Under the pieces are notes generated by a model. The model was given only the letters and a program-made list of their open reading frames with translations, was not told where the DNA came from and did no database searches. A DNA stretch of 64,000 nucleotides, taken from positions 2,290,501 through 2,354,500 of the forward strand of contig NZ_CP149130.1 of assembly GCF_037811135.1 (NCBI RefSeq), given 5' to 3'. Shown here piece after piece: positions 19,172 to 30,100 of the stretch; the stretch's first letter is position 1, and each line of letters opens with the position of its first letter. Both the position numbers and the translations under genes were made by a program. This DNA comes from Aeromonas rivipollensis. GTDB lineage: Bacteria > Pseudomonadota > Gammaproteobacteria > Enterobacterales > Aeromonadaceae.

Positions 19172-19200
19172 AAAGGCCATCTCGCGGATGGCCTTTTTTT
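19172..19200 (+). terminator. Terminator of the chemoreceptor gene
   Basis: A 10-bp stem AAAGGCCATC / GATGGCCTTT with a five-base loop runs into a T-tract 20 bases after the stop. Confidence 0.92.
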
Positions 19201-19367
19201 CACCCCCTTTCCAGCATCCCGTCGGGGCGATACAAGGCGTTTTTGCGCATGGCGCGCGTCGCCACAACAGCTGCGCCTGTGCATTTATCGCTGCGACGCG
19301 GCTTGCGCACCAACCGCAACAGCCCCTACTATATGCCCCCTTCTCTTTTTAGCATCGGCAACTACCC

Positions 19368-20561
19368 ATGAGCGCTTCCATCTATCTCGTCAAAGGCCGC
19401 GAAAAATCCCTGCTGCGCCGTCACCCCTGGATCTTCTCCAAGGGGATCGACAAGGTGCAGGGCAACCCCATTGACGGCGATACCGTCGAGATCTACTCAA
19501 ACGATGGCAAGTGGCTCGCCCGGGGCGCCTGGTCAGGCAGCTCCCAGATCCGTGCCCGGGTCTGGACCTTCGACAAGGACGAGACCGTCGATCTCGACTT
19601 CTTCATCCGTCGCCTCAAGTATGCCCAGGAGTCCCGGGATCCGCTGATCAAGCGTCAGGGCCTCACCGGCTATCGCCTGTGCGCCGCCGAATCCGACGGC
19701 CTGCCGGGCCTGACCATCGACCGTTACGCCAACTTCCTGGTGTGCCAGATCCTCTCCGCCGGAGCCGAGTTCCAGCGCGAGCTCATCACCCAGGCCCTGC
19801 GTACCCTCTACCCCGAGTGCAGCATCTATGAGCGCTCCGACGTGGCGGTACGCAAGAAGGAGGGGCTGAAGGAGCGCACCGGCGTTATCCATGGCGAGAC
19901 TCCGACCGAGCCTGTGGTGATCGAGGAGAACGGCGGCGTCAAGATCCTGGTGGACATTCGCAACGGCCACAAGACCGGCTTCTATCTGGATCAGCGCGAC
20001 AACCGCCTGGCCGCCGCCAAGTACACCGAAGGCAAGCGGGTGCTCAACTGCTTCTGCTACACCGGCGGCTTTGGCGTCTACGCCCTCAAGGGCGGCGCCC
20101 GTGAGGTGGTCAACGTCGATCTCTCCCAGAATGCCCTGGACATCGCCCGCCAGAACGCCGAGCTCAATGGTCTGGATACCAGCACCACCCAGTTCGTGCG
20201 CCACGATGTGTTCAAGCTGCTGCGCGAGTACCGCGAGAAGGGCGAGAAGTTCGACGTCATAGTGCTGGATCCGCCCAAGTTTGCCGAGAGCAAGGCCCAG
20301 CTGCTGGGTGCCTGCCGCGGCTACAAGGACATCAACATGCTGGCGTTCCAGCTGTTGGCGCCGGGTGGCGTGCTCTTGACCTACTCCTGCTCCGGCCTGA
20401 TGGAGCAGAGCCTGTTCCAGAAGATAGTGGCCGATGCGGCCCTCGATGCCGGTCGCGATGCCCAGATCCTGGAGCTGCTCTCCCAGGCTTCCGATCACCC
20501 CATAGGTACCGCCTATCCGGAAGGCTTCTACCTCAAGGGGCTGGTGGTGCGCGCCCGCTAG
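19368..20561 (+). CDS. rlmI: 23S rRNA m5C1962 methyltransferase RlmI
   Basis: RlmI uses S-adenosylmethionine to methylate C1962 of 23S rRNA. The 397-residue protein starts [21 protein letters not shown], an N-terminal PUA domain, followed by an EEHGMK-like middle domain and a Rossmann methyltransferase. The latter carries [25 protein letters not shown] and the cysteine of LTYSCSGLM. It matches E. coli RlmI nearly end to end. The gene has its own terminator. Confidence 0.96.
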   Translation: MSASIYLVKGREKSLLRRHPWIFSKGIDKVQGNPIDGDTVEIYSNDGKWLARGAWSGSSQIRARVWTFDKDETVDLDFFIRRLKYAQESRDPLIKRQGLTGYRLCAAESDGLPGLTIDRYANFLVCQILSAGAEFQRELITQALRTLYPECSIYERSDVAVRKKEGLKERTGVIHGETPTEPVVIEENGGVKILVDIRNGHKTGFYLDQRDNRLAAAKYTEGKRVLNCFCYTGGFGVYALKGGAREVVNVDLSQNALDIARQNAELNGLDTSTTQFVRHDVFKLLREYREKGEKFDVIVLDPPKFAESKAQLLGACRGYKDINMLAFQLLAPGGVLLTYSCSGLMEQSLFQKIVADAALDAGRDAQILELLSQASDHPIGTAYPEGFYLKGLVVRAR

Positions 20562-20618
20562 GAGGCGCCAACCAGCGCGCCCCCGGTGCCAGACCGGGGC
20601 TGATGCCAAGCCACACCA

Positions 20619-20658
20619 CAGAGAAGGCCCGCTAGCGATAGCGGGCCTTCTCTGTTTT
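20619..20658 (+). terminator. rlmI terminator
   Basis: A perfect 15-bp stem (arm CAGAGAAGGCCCGCT at 20619-20633, complement at 20640-20654) with a six-base loop is followed by TTTT. Confidence 0.88.
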
Positions 20659-20938
20659 GCGTTCCCAAGAGATAGAGCTCACTCCGCCTCTCTCCTCCTC
20701 AACTTGCTGTCATTCCTCTGCGTTGCCTCGCCATTAGCCAATGGTCCATGCTCACCGGCAGATGGCCCTCACCAGGGGTGAGGATGGCTGATGTCTTTAT
20801 GCATTAACATGAAAATAAAATCATACATATTGGAAATTTCTCGGTGAAATATCGGACAATAGCGCATCATAATTCGCTTTTATGCATAAAAGGTTAATCC
20901 CCCTCTTCCAGCCCCCTGCCGGGATCACGCCGCCCGGC
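20659..20938. other. AT-rich intergenic stretch before the GST gene stop
   Basis: Nothing codes here that I can support. About 100 bases (20790-20896) are much richer in A and T than the rest of the window and contain two copies of TTATGCAT (near 20796 and 20880). Both flanking genes end towards this region, so a promoter for a neighbouring gene is not needed. A small RNA or an old insertion scar are possibilities. Confidence 0.4.
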
Positions 20939-21583
20939 TCAGTCACGGGCCGGCGCCCCCAGGGGGAAGTAGTGGCGATAGGGCCTCGCCTCATCCACCA
21001 CCCGGACTATGGAGGGGTGACCCAGCAGACGGGCGCGGTAGGCACACAGCCTGGTGAGTGAGTGCGGGATCTCATGGGCCCAGTCGGCATAGAAGAGCGA
21101 GGGGGCGGCGGCGCAATCGGCCAGGGTGAACGCCTCCCCTGCCGCCCAGGTGCGTCCGGCGAGGCGCTGGTCCAGCCAGGGGTAGATCTTGTCCAGCAGC
21201 TCCCTGGCCTGGGCAACGCCGTAGCCATCGTGATCCCCCGCCGGGCGCATCCTGTCCAGCACCACCTTCTGCATGGGCGTCATCACAAAGTTGTCGAACA
21301 GGCGATCGAGCATGTGAACCTCGATCCCCGCCTCCCCCTCAGGTACCAGACAATGGGGGCCGGGATGGGCGCATTGGAGATATTCGATGATGGTGCTGCT
21401 CTCAATCAGGGTGCGCCCCTGATCCACCAGCACCGGAAAGCGTTTGAGGGGCCAGAGGCTGGCGAGTTCGGCCTTCACCGTCGCCGCCTCCAGGTTGAGG
21501 TAATCGAAGGGGACGTCATTCTCGTAGAGGGCGATCAGCACCTTCTGGCTGTAGGACGAAAAAGGATGGGCATAGAGTTTCAT
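20939..21583 (-). CDS. Glutathione S-transferase family protein
   Basis: The 214-residue protein has a thioredoxin-like N-terminal domain, MKLYAHPFSSYSQKVLIALYENDVPFDY, with KRFPVLVDQGRTLIESSTIIEYL. That segment supplies the cis-Pro and the Glu-Ser glutathione-contact motif. The C-terminal half is helical, with GEAFTLADCAAAPSLFYADW. It is a cytosolic GST of unassigned class; the substrate cannot be told. An AGGAGCAC ribosome site precedes the start. It is a single-gene unit divergent from the acyltransferase. Confidence 0.9.
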   Translation of the reverse strand: MKLYAHPFSSYSQKVLIALYENDVPFDYLNLEAATVKAELASLWPLKRFPVLVDQGRTLIESSTIIEYLQCAHPGPHCLVPEGEAGIEVHMLDRLFDNFVMTPMQKVVLDRMRPAGDHDGYGVAQARELLDKIYPWLDQRLAGRTWAAGEAFTLADCAAAPSLFYADWAHEIPHSLTRLCAYRARLLGHPSIVRVVDEARPYRHYFPLGAPARD

Positions 21584-21847
21584 CGGGTGTGCTCCTTGAG
21601 ATCAGATGGACGACATCCCTAGTCTAGATCCCCACGCCAGTCCCTGACCGCACCTTCAGACAGCCGGCTGATTTTGCGTGATAAGCGCATATTCATGACG
21701 AGAATCACGCTCGTATGGCTCTCTTTTCGGTAGTGTGATCCCGCCTGTGACCAGCATGAGTCCAGGCTGCGGGGGTATCAGCTTGATGCCCCCGTACAAC
21801 AACAAAATCGATGTCAGGCCAAGCTGAACATCGCAAGGGATACCGTC

Positions 21848-23029
21848 ATGACTCAATCATTGCCGCTGTTAACGCCGCTGCGGGGCATAGCTGCCCTGAT
21901 GGTGGTGTTGTTTCATGCCCGCCTGTTGCTCTTTCCCCAGTGGATGGAGTCCATCGCAGGCCACACCCAACTCATCGAGAACGGCTACCTCTGGGTCGAT
22001 CTCTTCTTTATTTTAAGCGGGCTGGTGCTGGCCCATGTCTACGGGGAGGCCTTCACAAGCCCTCGCCGCATAGGCTATGGCCGCTTTCTCTGGCTGCGGC
22101 TGACCCGGGTCTACCCCCTCTACTTTGTGACCCTGGTGCTGCTGGTTGGCTGGGAGCTTTACAAGGCCAAGCACGGGGTGGGCTTCTATGCCGGCCCCCT
22201 GTTCAAGATGTGGGAGTGGGAAGGCATGCCGCCCTTCGGCTCCCCCTTCACCCCGGCCGAAGCACTGCCAAGCGCCTTCTTGCTGATGCAGGTGGTGACG
22301 GATCAGGGACTGACCTGGAACTTCGCCGCCTGGTCCCTGAGCGTGGAGTGGATAAGCTATCTGCTGTTCCCGCTGCTTATCCCGCTTGCCGTGACCCGCA
22401 GTCGCTGGAGCCATCTCGCGCCCCTGCTGGCACTGACGGTGCTGGCCTTTATCGTGCACAGCCGCGGCACCCTGGATGTCACCAGCGGGGCACTGGCGGT
22501 GGGACGGGGGGTGAGTGAGTTCGTGCTCGGGCTCTGGCTGCTGCCCAGGGTCAGGGCCGCGCAACGCCTGCCCATGATGCAACGGGATCTGCCGCTCTTG
22601 ATCGCCTTTGTGCTGCCCTTCCTGTTGATGCAGTTCACCATGACGCCGCAGCGGACCCTGCTGCTGATCGGCGCCTACGTGCTGCTGATCTGGATTGCCG
22701 CCGCCCAAGGGGAGCGCCAGAGTCCGCTGCTGCGCCTCTTGGATAACCGCTTCACCAACTGGCTGGGGGATTTATCCTACTCCATCTACCTTCTCCATGC
22801 GCTGGTGCTGCTCACCGGGTGCGAGCTCATCCACTATCTGGCGCCGGACCTTACCGAGTGGTGGTATGCCCAGACCAACCCGCTGCTGGGGGTGCTGGCC
22901 ACCCTGCTGATGCTGGCGGTACTGATCGGCCTCTCGGCCCTTAGCTACAACCTGCTGGAGCGGCCGCTGCAACGGCGTCTGCGCCGCATTGGCAAGGTTC
23001 GTCAACCTGTGATGGAGCAGGCAGGTTGA
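21848..23029 (+). CDS. Membrane acyltransferase (acyltransferase 3 family)
   Basis: The 393-residue protein has about ten hydrophobic helices and begins LTPLRGIAALMVVLFHARLL, the acyltransferase-3 signature with its conserved histidine. It also has WVDLFFILSGLVLAHVYGE, LTRVYPLYFVTLV and LGDLSYSIYLLHALVLL. Such OafA/YrhL-type enzymes O-acylate sugars or other exported molecules at the inner membrane. There is no C-terminal SGNH domain. The neighbours give no clue to the substrate. AAGGG precedes the start. Confidence 0.88.
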   Translation: MTQSLPLLTPLRGIAALMVVLFHARLLLFPQWMESIAGHTQLIENGYLWVDLFFILSGLVLAHVYGEAFTSPRRIGYGRFLWLRLTRVYPLYFVTLVLLVGWELYKAKHGVGFYAGPLFKMWEWEGMPPFGSPFTPAEALPSAFLLMQVVTDQGLTWNFAAWSLSVEWISYLLFPLLIPLAVTRSRWSHLAPLLALTVLAFIVHSRGTLDVTSGALAVGRGVSEFVLGLWLLPRVRAAQRLPMMQRDLPLLIAFVLPFLLMQFTMTPQRTLLLIGAYVLLIWIAAAQGERQSPLLRLLDNRFTNWLGDLSYSIYLLHALVLLTGCELIHYLAPDLTEWWYAQTNPLLGVLATLLMLAVLIGLSALSYNLLERPLQRRLRRIGKVRQPVMEQAG

Positions 23030-23050
23030 CGGGAGAGCCGTAAAGCGCTC

Positions 23051-23083
23051 ATTTCTGCCAGCCGGATGCGCGCTGGCAGAAAT
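23051..23083 (+). terminator. Hairpin after the acyltransferase gene
   Basis: A 12-bp perfect stem ATTTCTGCCAGC / GCTGGCAGAAAT with a nine-base loop lies 22 bases past the stop. No T-run follows, so it may protect the 3' end rather than terminate well. Confidence 0.5.
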
Positions 23084-23102
23084 TCCCATTCGAACCAAAG
23101 GG

Positions 23103-23320
23103 GGCGATTGTGGCATAATGCCCCGTCCTGTGGCCCTTGGCGGGGCTGCTCTGGCGCACCATGTCGCCCCTCCTTCCCCGTCCTGTCCGGCAGCCCTGCG
23201 TGACTGTCTGGCATCGCTGCCTCCTGAGGCAGCCAAGGCCATCCCTATTCAGCGCTCCTGAGGCGCGCATTTGACGGCTCCACCGAGCCTCTGCACAAGG
23301 TGCACAAACAAGGGGTAAGT
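23103..23320 (+). promoter_or_regulatory. Probable selD promoter and leader
   Basis: TGTGGCATAAT (23108-23118) looks like an extended -10 element, with no good -35 box. It would give a leader of about 200 bases. The leader contains a small stem GCTGCCT / AGGCAGC near 23215-23232 and an AAGGGG ribosome site before the selD ATG. No known riboswitch is recognised. Confidence 0.35.
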
Positions 23321-24358
23321 ATGTCTTCCATTCGTCTGACCCAATACAGCCACGGCGCTGGCTGTGGGTGCAAAATCTCCCCCAAGGTGCTCGACACCAT
23401 TTTGAAGAGCCAGATCCCGGGCTTTGACGATCCGACCCTGGTGGTGGGTAACAGCAGCAAGGATGACGCCGCCGTGGTGGACATCGGCAACGGTCAGGGC
23501 ATCGTCTCCACCACCGACTTCTTCATGCCTATCGTCGATGATCCCTTCACCTTCGGCCGCATCGCCGCCACCAATGCCATCAGCGACATCTACGCCATGG
23601 GCGGCAAGCCCATCGTCGCCATCGCCATCCTCGGCTGGCCCATCAATACCCTGGCGCCTGAAGTGGCCCAGCAGGTGATCGACGGCGGTCGTCAGGTGTG
23701 TCACGAGGCGGGCATCTCGCTCGCCGGTGGCCACAGCATCGATGCCCCCGAGCCCATCTTCGGCCTGGCGGTGACCGGCATAGTACCGCTCGATGCCATC
23801 AAGCAGAACGACACCGCCAAGGTGGGTGACGTGCTCTATCTCACCAAACCCCTCGGCATCGGCATACTCACCACGGCCCAGAAGAAGGGCAAGCTCAAAC
23901 CCGAGCACGAGCAGCTGGCCCCCGAGGCCATGTGCACCCTCAACAAGATTGGCCAGCAGTTTGCGGCCCTGCCCGGCGTGCACGCCATGACCGACGTCAC
24001 CGGCTTCGGGCTGGCCGGCCACCTGCTGGAGATGTGCGAAGGCTCAGGGGTGTGTGCCCGCCTCAACTTCAAGGCGCTGCCCCTGCTGGATGAGGTGGAT
24101 CACTACCTGAATGAGGGCTGCGTGCCGGGCGGTACCCTGCGCAACCACGACTCCTACGGCCACAAGCTCGATGCCATGAGTGATCGCACCCGCAACATAC
24201 TGTGCGATCCCCAGACCAGCGGCGGCCTGCTGGTGGCCGTCGGTCAGGAAACCGAGGCCGAATTCCTCGCCATTGCCGAGCAGGCCGGGTTGAGCCTCTC
24301 CCCCATTGGCCGCTTGCAGGCACTGGATGGCGCGCGCTTTATCGAGGTCATCCAATGA
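23321..24358 (+). CDS. selD: Selenide, water dikinase (selenophosphate synthase)
   Basis: SelD makes selenophosphate, the selenium donor for selenocysteine and selenouridine. The 345-residue form from the ATG at 23321 starts [18 protein letters not shown], with Cys15 and Lys18 corresponding to catalytic Cys17 and Lys20 of E. coli; it is the cysteine, not selenocysteine, form. [37 protein letters not shown] and [10 protein letters not shown] are all conserved. It is followed closely by mnmH, which uses its product. Confidence 0.97.
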   Translation: MSSIRLTQYSHGAGCGCKISPKVLDTILKSQIPGFDDPTLVVGNSSKDDAAVVDIGNGQGIVSTTDFFMPIVDDPFTFGRIAATNAISDIYAMGGKPIVAIAILGWPINTLAPEVAQQVIDGGRQVCHEAGISLAGGHSIDAPEPIFGLAVTGIVPLDAIKQNDTAKVGDVLYLTKPLGIGILTTAQKKGKLKPEHEQLAPEAMCTLNKIGQQFAALPGVHAMTDVTGFGLAGHLLEMCEGSGVCARLNFKALPLLDEVDHYLNEGCVPGGTLRNHDSYGHKLDAMSDRTRNILCDPQTSGGLLVAVGQETEAEFLAIAEQAGLSLSPIGRLQALDGARFIEVIQ

Positions 24359-24417
24359 GTGCACTGCGATTTGTTGCCCAGGCTGTCCTGATCGGTCGAG
24401 GGATCTGCGATGAGTGA
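24355..24417 (+). other. Micro-ORF bridging selD and mnmH
   Basis: An ATG overlapping the selD stop (ATGA) opens a 20-codon frame, [20 protein letters not shown], whose TGA falls eight bases inside mnmH. It thus overlaps both neighbours and could carry ribosomes across the 51-base gap. The peptide has no recognised relative, and mnmH also has its own GAGGG site, so this may be chance. Confidence 0.3.
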
Positions 24418-25540
24418 GCTGCCACTGGCCAGGGATCTCGCCGCCATCTTTCTGGAGGACATCCCCCTCATCGATCTGCGCGCCCCCGTCGAGTTCAAGG
24501 AAGGGGCCTTCCCCAACGCCGTCAGTCTGCCGCTGATGACGGATGACGAACGCGCCCAGGTGGGCACCTGTTACAAACAGCAGGGTCAGGCGGCGGCCAT
24601 TGAACTCGGACACAAGCTGGTGGGGGGCGCCGTGCGCGCCGCCCGTATTGAAGGATGGCTGGCGCAGCTGCGCCAGCAGCCCGATGCCCTGCTCTACTGT
24701 TTTCGCGGCGGCCTGCGCTCCCAGACGGTGCAGCAGTGGCTGTCCGAGGTGGGGGTCATCCGCCCGCGAGTGGCCGGCGGCTACAAGGAGCTGCGCCGCT
24801 TTCTCATCGATACCCAGGAGAGCGCCAGCGCCCAGTGCCACTGGCACGTGCTGACCGGCATGACAGGCTCCGGCAAGACCCACATGCTGGCCAGCATTGC
24901 CCAGTCGGTGGATCTGGAAGGGCACGCCCATCACAGGGGATCCTCCTTTGGCCAGTTGCCGGGAGGCCAGCCCAGCAACATCAACTTCGAAAACCGGCTG
25001 GCCATAGAGCTGCTCAAGCGCCGCCACAAGGGCGAACATGCCTTCGTGGTGGAAGACGAGAGCCGCCTCATCGGTCGCTGCGCCCTGCCTCTTAGCCTCT
25101 ATGAGACCATGTGCCAGGCCCCCCTGGTGGTGGTAGAGGTGCCCCAGGAGGAGCGAGCAGAGCAGATCCGGGTGGATTACGTGCAGGATCTCTGGCAACG
25201 CTATCTGGAGATGTATGGCAGCGAGGCGGGCTGGCCGCTGTTTGCCGGCTACCTGACCGATGCCCTGGCCCGGCTCAAGCGCCGCCTCGGGGACAAGGAT
25301 CACCGGGAGCTGGATGGCTTGATGCAGGCCGCCCTCCAGGAGCAGGCCAGCACGGGGGATACGGCGCTGCACCTCGCCTGGATCCTCCTGCTGCTGACCC
25401 GCTACTACGACCCCATGTACCTCTATCAGCTGAACAACAAGCGCGAGCGGATCCAGTTTCGCGGTGACAAGCAGGCCTGCCTCGCCTACTTCGCCGAGCA
25501 GCACGCCCGTCAGACCCCTCAGGAGAGTCCCACATGTTGA
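24410..25540 (+). CDS. mnmH: tRNA 2-selenouridine synthase
   Basis: MnmH (SelU) replaces sulfur by selenium in the wobble 2-thiouridine of tRNAs, using selenophosphate. The 376-residue protein has an N-terminal rhodanese domain with catalytic Cys97 in [12 protein letters not shown], then a P-loop domain with GMTGSGKT at 150-157. GAGGG lies ahead of the ATG. It sits directly behind selD and overlaps gloC by seven bases, so all three are probably one transcript. Confidence 0.96.
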   Translation: MSELPLARDLAAIFLEDIPLIDLRAPVEFKEGAFPNAVSLPLMTDDERAQVGTCYKQQGQAAAIELGHKLVGGAVRAARIEGWLAQLRQQPDALLYCFRGGLRSQTVQQWLSEVGVIRPRVAGGYKELRRFLIDTQESASAQCHWHVLTGMTGSGKTHMLASIAQSVDLEGHAHHRGSSFGQLPGGQPSNINFENRLAIELLKRRHKGEHAFVVEDESRLIGRCALPLSLYETMCQAPLVVVEVPQEERAEQIRVDYVQDLWQRYLEMYGSEAGWPLFAGYLTDALARLKRRLGDKDHRELDGLMQAALQEQASTGDTALHLAWILLLLTRYYDPMYLYQLNNKRERIQFRGDKQACLAYFAEQHARQTPQESPTC

Positions 25541-26178
25541 AGTTCGAGGTGATCCCGGTCACCCCTTTCGCCCAGAATTGTTCCCTCGTCTGGTGTGACG
25601 AGACCCATCAGGCGGCGCTGATCGACCCCGGTGGCGAGGCGGACAAACTGCTGGCGGCCATCGCCAAACGAGGGCTGACCCTGACCCATATACTGCTGAC
25701 CCACGGCCATCTGGATCACGTGGGAGCCGCGGCCCAGTTGCGCGAACAAACCGGAGTGGCCATCACGGGTCCCCACAAGGAGGATGCCTTCTGGCTCGAC
25801 ATGCTGCCCCAGCAGAGCCAGATGTTCGGCTTTGCCCATACCCCGGCATTTTGTCCCGACCAGTGGCTCGAGCAAGGCGACAAGGTGCAGCTGGGCCACT
25901 GCGAGCTGGAGGTCTATTTCTGCCCGGGCCACACCCCGGGGCACATAGTGCTGCTCTGCCAGACCGAGCGACTCGCCTGGGTGGGGGATGTGCTCTTTGC
26001 CGGCAGCATAGGCCGTACCGACTTCCCCCGTGGGGATCACGGGACGCTTATCAAGTCGATCACCGAGACCCTGCTGCCCCTTGGGGATGACATCGTCTTC
26101 GTGCCCGGCCACGGTCCCAGCTCCACCTTCGGTCGCGAGAAGGCGAGCAATCCCTACCTGACGCAACCTATCTGGTAA
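25534..26178 (+). CDS. gloC: Metallo-beta-lactamase-fold hydrolase GloC (YcbL), glyoxalase II type
   Basis: The 214-residue protein matches E. coli YcbL/GloC, a type II glyoxalase II that hydrolyses S-lactoylglutathione. The binuclear metal site is visible: THGHLDH (His57, His59, Asp61, His62), [26 protein letters not shown] and the final PGHGP. Its ATG overlaps the mnmH stop. Its last 25 bases overlap the convergent HD-GYP gene. Confidence 0.93.
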   Translation: MLKFEVIPVTPFAQNCSLVWCDETHQAALIDPGGEADKLLAAIAKRGLTLTHILLTHGHLDHVGAAAQLREQTGVAITGPHKEDAFWLDMLPQQSQMFGFAHTPAFCPDQWLEQGDKVQLGHCELEVYFCPGHTPGHIVLLCQTERLAWVGDVLFAGSIGRTDFPRGDHGTLIKSITETLLPLGDDIVFVPGHGPSSTFGREKASNPYLTQPIW

Positions 26179-27170
26179 TCCCCCCGCGCCTCGCGGGTGT
26201 CCCACTGGGTCTTGAGGCGCAAGATCTCCGGCATGATCTCGAGAAAACGTGCGAGCAGCCGGGGATCGAAGTGCTGACCGGCACCGTCACGCATGGTGGC
26301 CAGCACTCTGTCCAGAGGCCAGGGCTCCTTGTAGGGACGACGCACGCTCAGGGCGTCAAACACATCGGCGATGGCCACTATCCGCGACGCCTCGGGGATC
26401 CCCTCGCCGGTCTCGCCGGCGGGATAACCCGAGCCGTCCCATTTCTCGTGGTGATGCAGGGCAATCTCTGCCGCCATGCGAAAGATGGGAGCATCGGATC
26501 GCCTCAGGATCTCGTAACCGATGCGGGGGTGACTGCGCATGATGACCCACTCCTCCTCGGTGAGTGGGCCAGGCTTCTTGAGGATGTGATCGGGGATCCC
26601 AATCTTGCCCATGTCGTGCATAGGGGCCGCCAGCTCCAGCAACTCAGACTGCTCCGGGCTCCAGCCAAGCGCGTCGGCCAGGGCACGGGCATAGGCGGCC
26701 ATGCGCCAGATATGCACCCCGGTGTCAGTGTCGTTGTAGTGACCCGCCTCGCTCAACATCACGATGGCGGTACGGTAGCTGCGCTCGAGCTGATCGAGGC
26801 GCACCAGGGAGAGGTGATTGCGCACCCGGGCACGCACCGTGCTCGGGCAGACCGGCTTGTAGATGTAATCCACCCCGCCCGCCTCGAACCCCTGGCTCTC
26901 GCTGTCTGCGTTGTCGCTCGCAGTGATAAAGAGCACCGGGATCCCGGCGTGGGCCGGATCGGCCTTGAGCCGGCGGCACACCTCGTAACCGTCCATGTCG
27001 GGCATGCGCACGTCAAGCAGGATCAGGGCCGGCTCGTGACGCCCCACGGCGGCCAGCCCCTCCTCTCCCCCCTTGGCAAAGAAGAGGTTGTACTCTTCCT
27101 TGAGGATTTGCCGCAGCAGCCCGAGGTTGCTCGGCTCGTCGTCGATGATCAGCACTCGTGGTCGATTCAT
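26154..27170 (-). CDS. HD-GYP response regulator (probable cyclic-di-GMP phosphodiesterase)
   Basis: The ATG at 27170 overlaps the kinase stop (ATGA), which marks the start. The 338-residue protein has an N-terminal receiver domain, phospho-acceptor Asp53 in LLDVRMPDMDG and Lys105, then an HD-GYP domain with HDMGKIGIPDHIL (His185, Asp186) and HHHEKWDGSGYP at 239-250. Such proteins break down cyclic-di-GMP when phosphorylated. The overlap with the hybrid kinase upstream makes that kinase its likely partner. The longer upstream frame starting at 27275 is inside the kinase and was rejected. Confidence 0.93.
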   Translation of the reverse strand: MNRPRVLIIDDEPSNLGLLRQILKEEYNLFFAKGGEEGLAAVGRHEPALILLDVRMPDMDGYEVCRRLKADPAHAGIPVLFITASDNADSESQGFEAGGVDYIYKPVCPSTVRARVRNHLSLVRLDQLERSYRTAIVMLSEAGHYNDTDTGVHIWRMAAYARALADALGWSPEQSELLELAAPMHDMGKIGIPDHILKKPGPLTEEEWVIMRSHPRIGYEILRRSDAPIFRMAAEIALHHHEKWDGSGYPAGETGEGIPEASRIVAIADVFDALSVRRPYKEPWPLDRVLATMRDGAGQHFDPRLLARFLEIMPEILRLKTQWDTREARGDYQIGCVR

Positions 27171-30100
27171 GGCGCAGGTTCCTCCCGATCCTCCAGATAA
27201 TCCTCCAGCTTGCGGGTGGCGAACGGGATATCGAACAGCTCCAGAGCCGCACTTATCTCGCTCACCAGCTCGCAAGGCAGGTAACTCCTGGCCTGGCCCA
27301 GCGCAGGCTCAATCAGTTCCAGATCCTCGCTCACCAGGGCCTGATGCAGGGCTTGCAGGCAGACCTCCCGCGCCTCCCCCTGGGCCAGCGGGGAGCTGAC
27401 AGCGCCCGGCTCGCGCCCGGCATAGGTGTCGATGGAGTGTTGTGCCCGCTCCAGCGCCTCGAGGAAGGGCGCGATGAGCTGACTGGTGTCGCCTCCCTGC
27501 TCGATGGCCTCGTTCAGCTCGGCGCTGATGCGCGCCACATCGGTGAGCGACAGGCTGCCCGCCACCCCCTTGAGCTTGTGTGTCAGGCTCGCGGCCGCAT
27601 CGGTCTCGTGCTGGGCGATATAGTCCGGCAACACGGTGCCGACCGTCATGTAGTCATCGCGAAAACGGCGCAGGTACTTGAGATAGACCGAGGCTTCACC
27701 CCAGTTGCGAAGTCCGGTATCAATATCGATGCCGGTCACCAGCTCCTGGGCGAGTGGCTCGTCGCTCACGGTGAGCGGAAGGACACAGTCCGGAAGATAG
27801 CGCAGCAAGGTCGCGATGAGCTGCTCCACGTCGAGCGGCTTGGCGATGAAGTCGTTCATGCCGCTGGCCAGCGCCGCTTCGCGCTGATCCTTGAATACCC
27901 CGGCGGTGAGTGCCAGTACGGGAGTCTCCTCCCGTCCCGGCAGTTGGCGCAGGCGACGAGTCGCCTCATATCCATCCATCACCGGCATCTGCACATCCAT
28001 AAGCACCAGATCGATGCGCCGCGCCGGATCGGCGAGACAAGCCAGGGCCAGCTCCCCGTCGATGGCGGTGATCACCTCGGCCCCCTCCCGTTGCAGCAAG
28101 CGGGTCGCCACCTCCAGGTTGATGTCGCTGTCATCGACCAGCAGGACATGCACGCCCGGCAGGCGAAGACGGCGCTGACCACTCTCAAGCGGCTCCACGT
28201 GCTCGCGCTTCTCGTGAATGAGACGTGCCACCGCGTTGTAGAGGCTGGAGCCAGTCACCGGCTTGTGCAGCACCAGATCCACCTGCTCCGAGCCGGGGCA
28301 GTGCATCAGCTCATCCTGGGAATAGGCGGTCGCCATGATGATGATGGGTGAACGCTCCTGCCGCTCGAAGGCGCGGCGAATGGCCAGGCAGGTCTCGAGT
28401 CCGTCCATGCCCGGCATGATCCAGTCGAGCAGGATCACGTCGAAACGCTCCCCCTGGCGCAGCAGATGGTGCAGCGCCTGCTCACCGGATTCCACCACCC
28501 GTGACTCCCAACCGAGGGAACCCACCGTCATCGACAGGGCGTCGCGGGTCACCTGATTGTCGTCGGCGATGAGCAGCGAGATGTGCTGCAGACGCTCGTT
28601 CAAGGCATCGGGCCGCTCCACCTGCTCCAGCCGGACGCGGAACCAGAACTCGCTCCCTTTGCCCAGTTCGCTGGTGACGCCGATCTCCCCCCCCATCAGG
28701 TTCACCAGGCGGCGACTGATGGTCAGACCGAGCCCGGTGCCCCCGAAACGGCGGCTGGTGGAGGAGTCTGCCTGGGAGAAAGCATTGAAAATGTTGGCCT
28801 GCTGCTCGGGCGGAATGCCGATCCCGGTGTCGCGTACCCGAAACAGCAAGGTGGCCATGCCGTCTTGCTCGGCTTCCAGCTCGACCTTGACCTCCACCTC
28901 ACCGCGCTCGGTAAACTTGATGGCATTGCCGGTCAGGTTGAGCAGCACCTGCTCGAGGCGCAGGGCGTCACCGATCAGATGGGAAACCTGCTCTGGGGCA
29001 CTGCTCACCACCAGTTCGAGGTGCTTCTGGCCAACGCAGGTGGACATGATGGCCGCCACGTGATCGAGCACCTCTTCCAGGCTGAATGGCATCCGCTCAA
29101 GCTCGAGCCGACCCGACTCAATCTTGGAAAAATCGAGGATGTCGTTGATGATCCCGAGCAGAGCCTGCCCGGCCTGGTGGATCTTGCGCACCAGAGCATG
29201 CTGGCCATCGTCGAGCCCTCCCTGCTCGAGCAGGTAGGTCAGCCCCATGATGGCGTTCATGGGGGTACGGATCTCGTGGCTCATGTTGGCGATGAAATCC
29301 CCTTTGACCTGCGCCAGCCTGGCCGCCTCCTGCTGCGCCAGTTGCTCCCTGTGCCTGCTGCGCACCAGCGCAGCCACTCCGGCACCGAACAGCAACAGCA
29401 GCATGGCGCAGGTGACCGAGATGATCCCCCAGATGTGAGTGCGAATGGCCAGCAGCTCGCTGCGCGGCACCAGGGAGGCGGCTTTCCAGATCAGCTGATC
29501 GTGATTCTGCGCCGGGTACAGGGTGGTCCAGCTCCACAGCCCGTCGGCAGACTCTATCTGGCCGCTCGGAGCGCCCCAGAACGCCTGCCAGGCCTGGGGA
29601 GAAGCCTGCTTCAGGGTGAGTTCCGGGCGTTCGAGCATGAAACCCCACTCCTGAGATGGGTCCGGGCTACGCAGCCAATAACCGTCCTGGTTGAACAGCA
29701 TGGTGTGATCCGCCGCCTTGCCGCTGCTGTTGGCGAACGCCTTGAGCATACGAGCAGCCTGCACGTTGATGAGGAGCAAACCAAGATCATGTCCCCCAAG
29801 GCGAAGGCGCTTGGCAATGCGGATCATGGGGTTGAAGGGGCGATCGATCACCCCCTGTTCAACGTTGAGATCGAGCGCAGAGACGTAGACTCGCTCCCAG
29901 GGCAGCGCCATGGCGTCGCGAAAATAATATCGCTCCACCTTGTTCTGCAACTGGTCGTCCGCCACACGCAGCAGGCGCTGGCCCTGACGATTGATGCGCA
30001 CCCGCTCCATCCCATCCGGGGCCAGCCAACGCACCTGGGCATAGTCGGGATTACGGTTCATCAGGATGCTGAACTGGACTGCTATGGTGTCACGGTCATT

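Noticed and set aside
17653..19284. 543-codon frame opposite the chemoreceptor
   Set aside because: The chemoreceptor signalling domain on the plus strand is highly conserved; the opposite frame is compositional.
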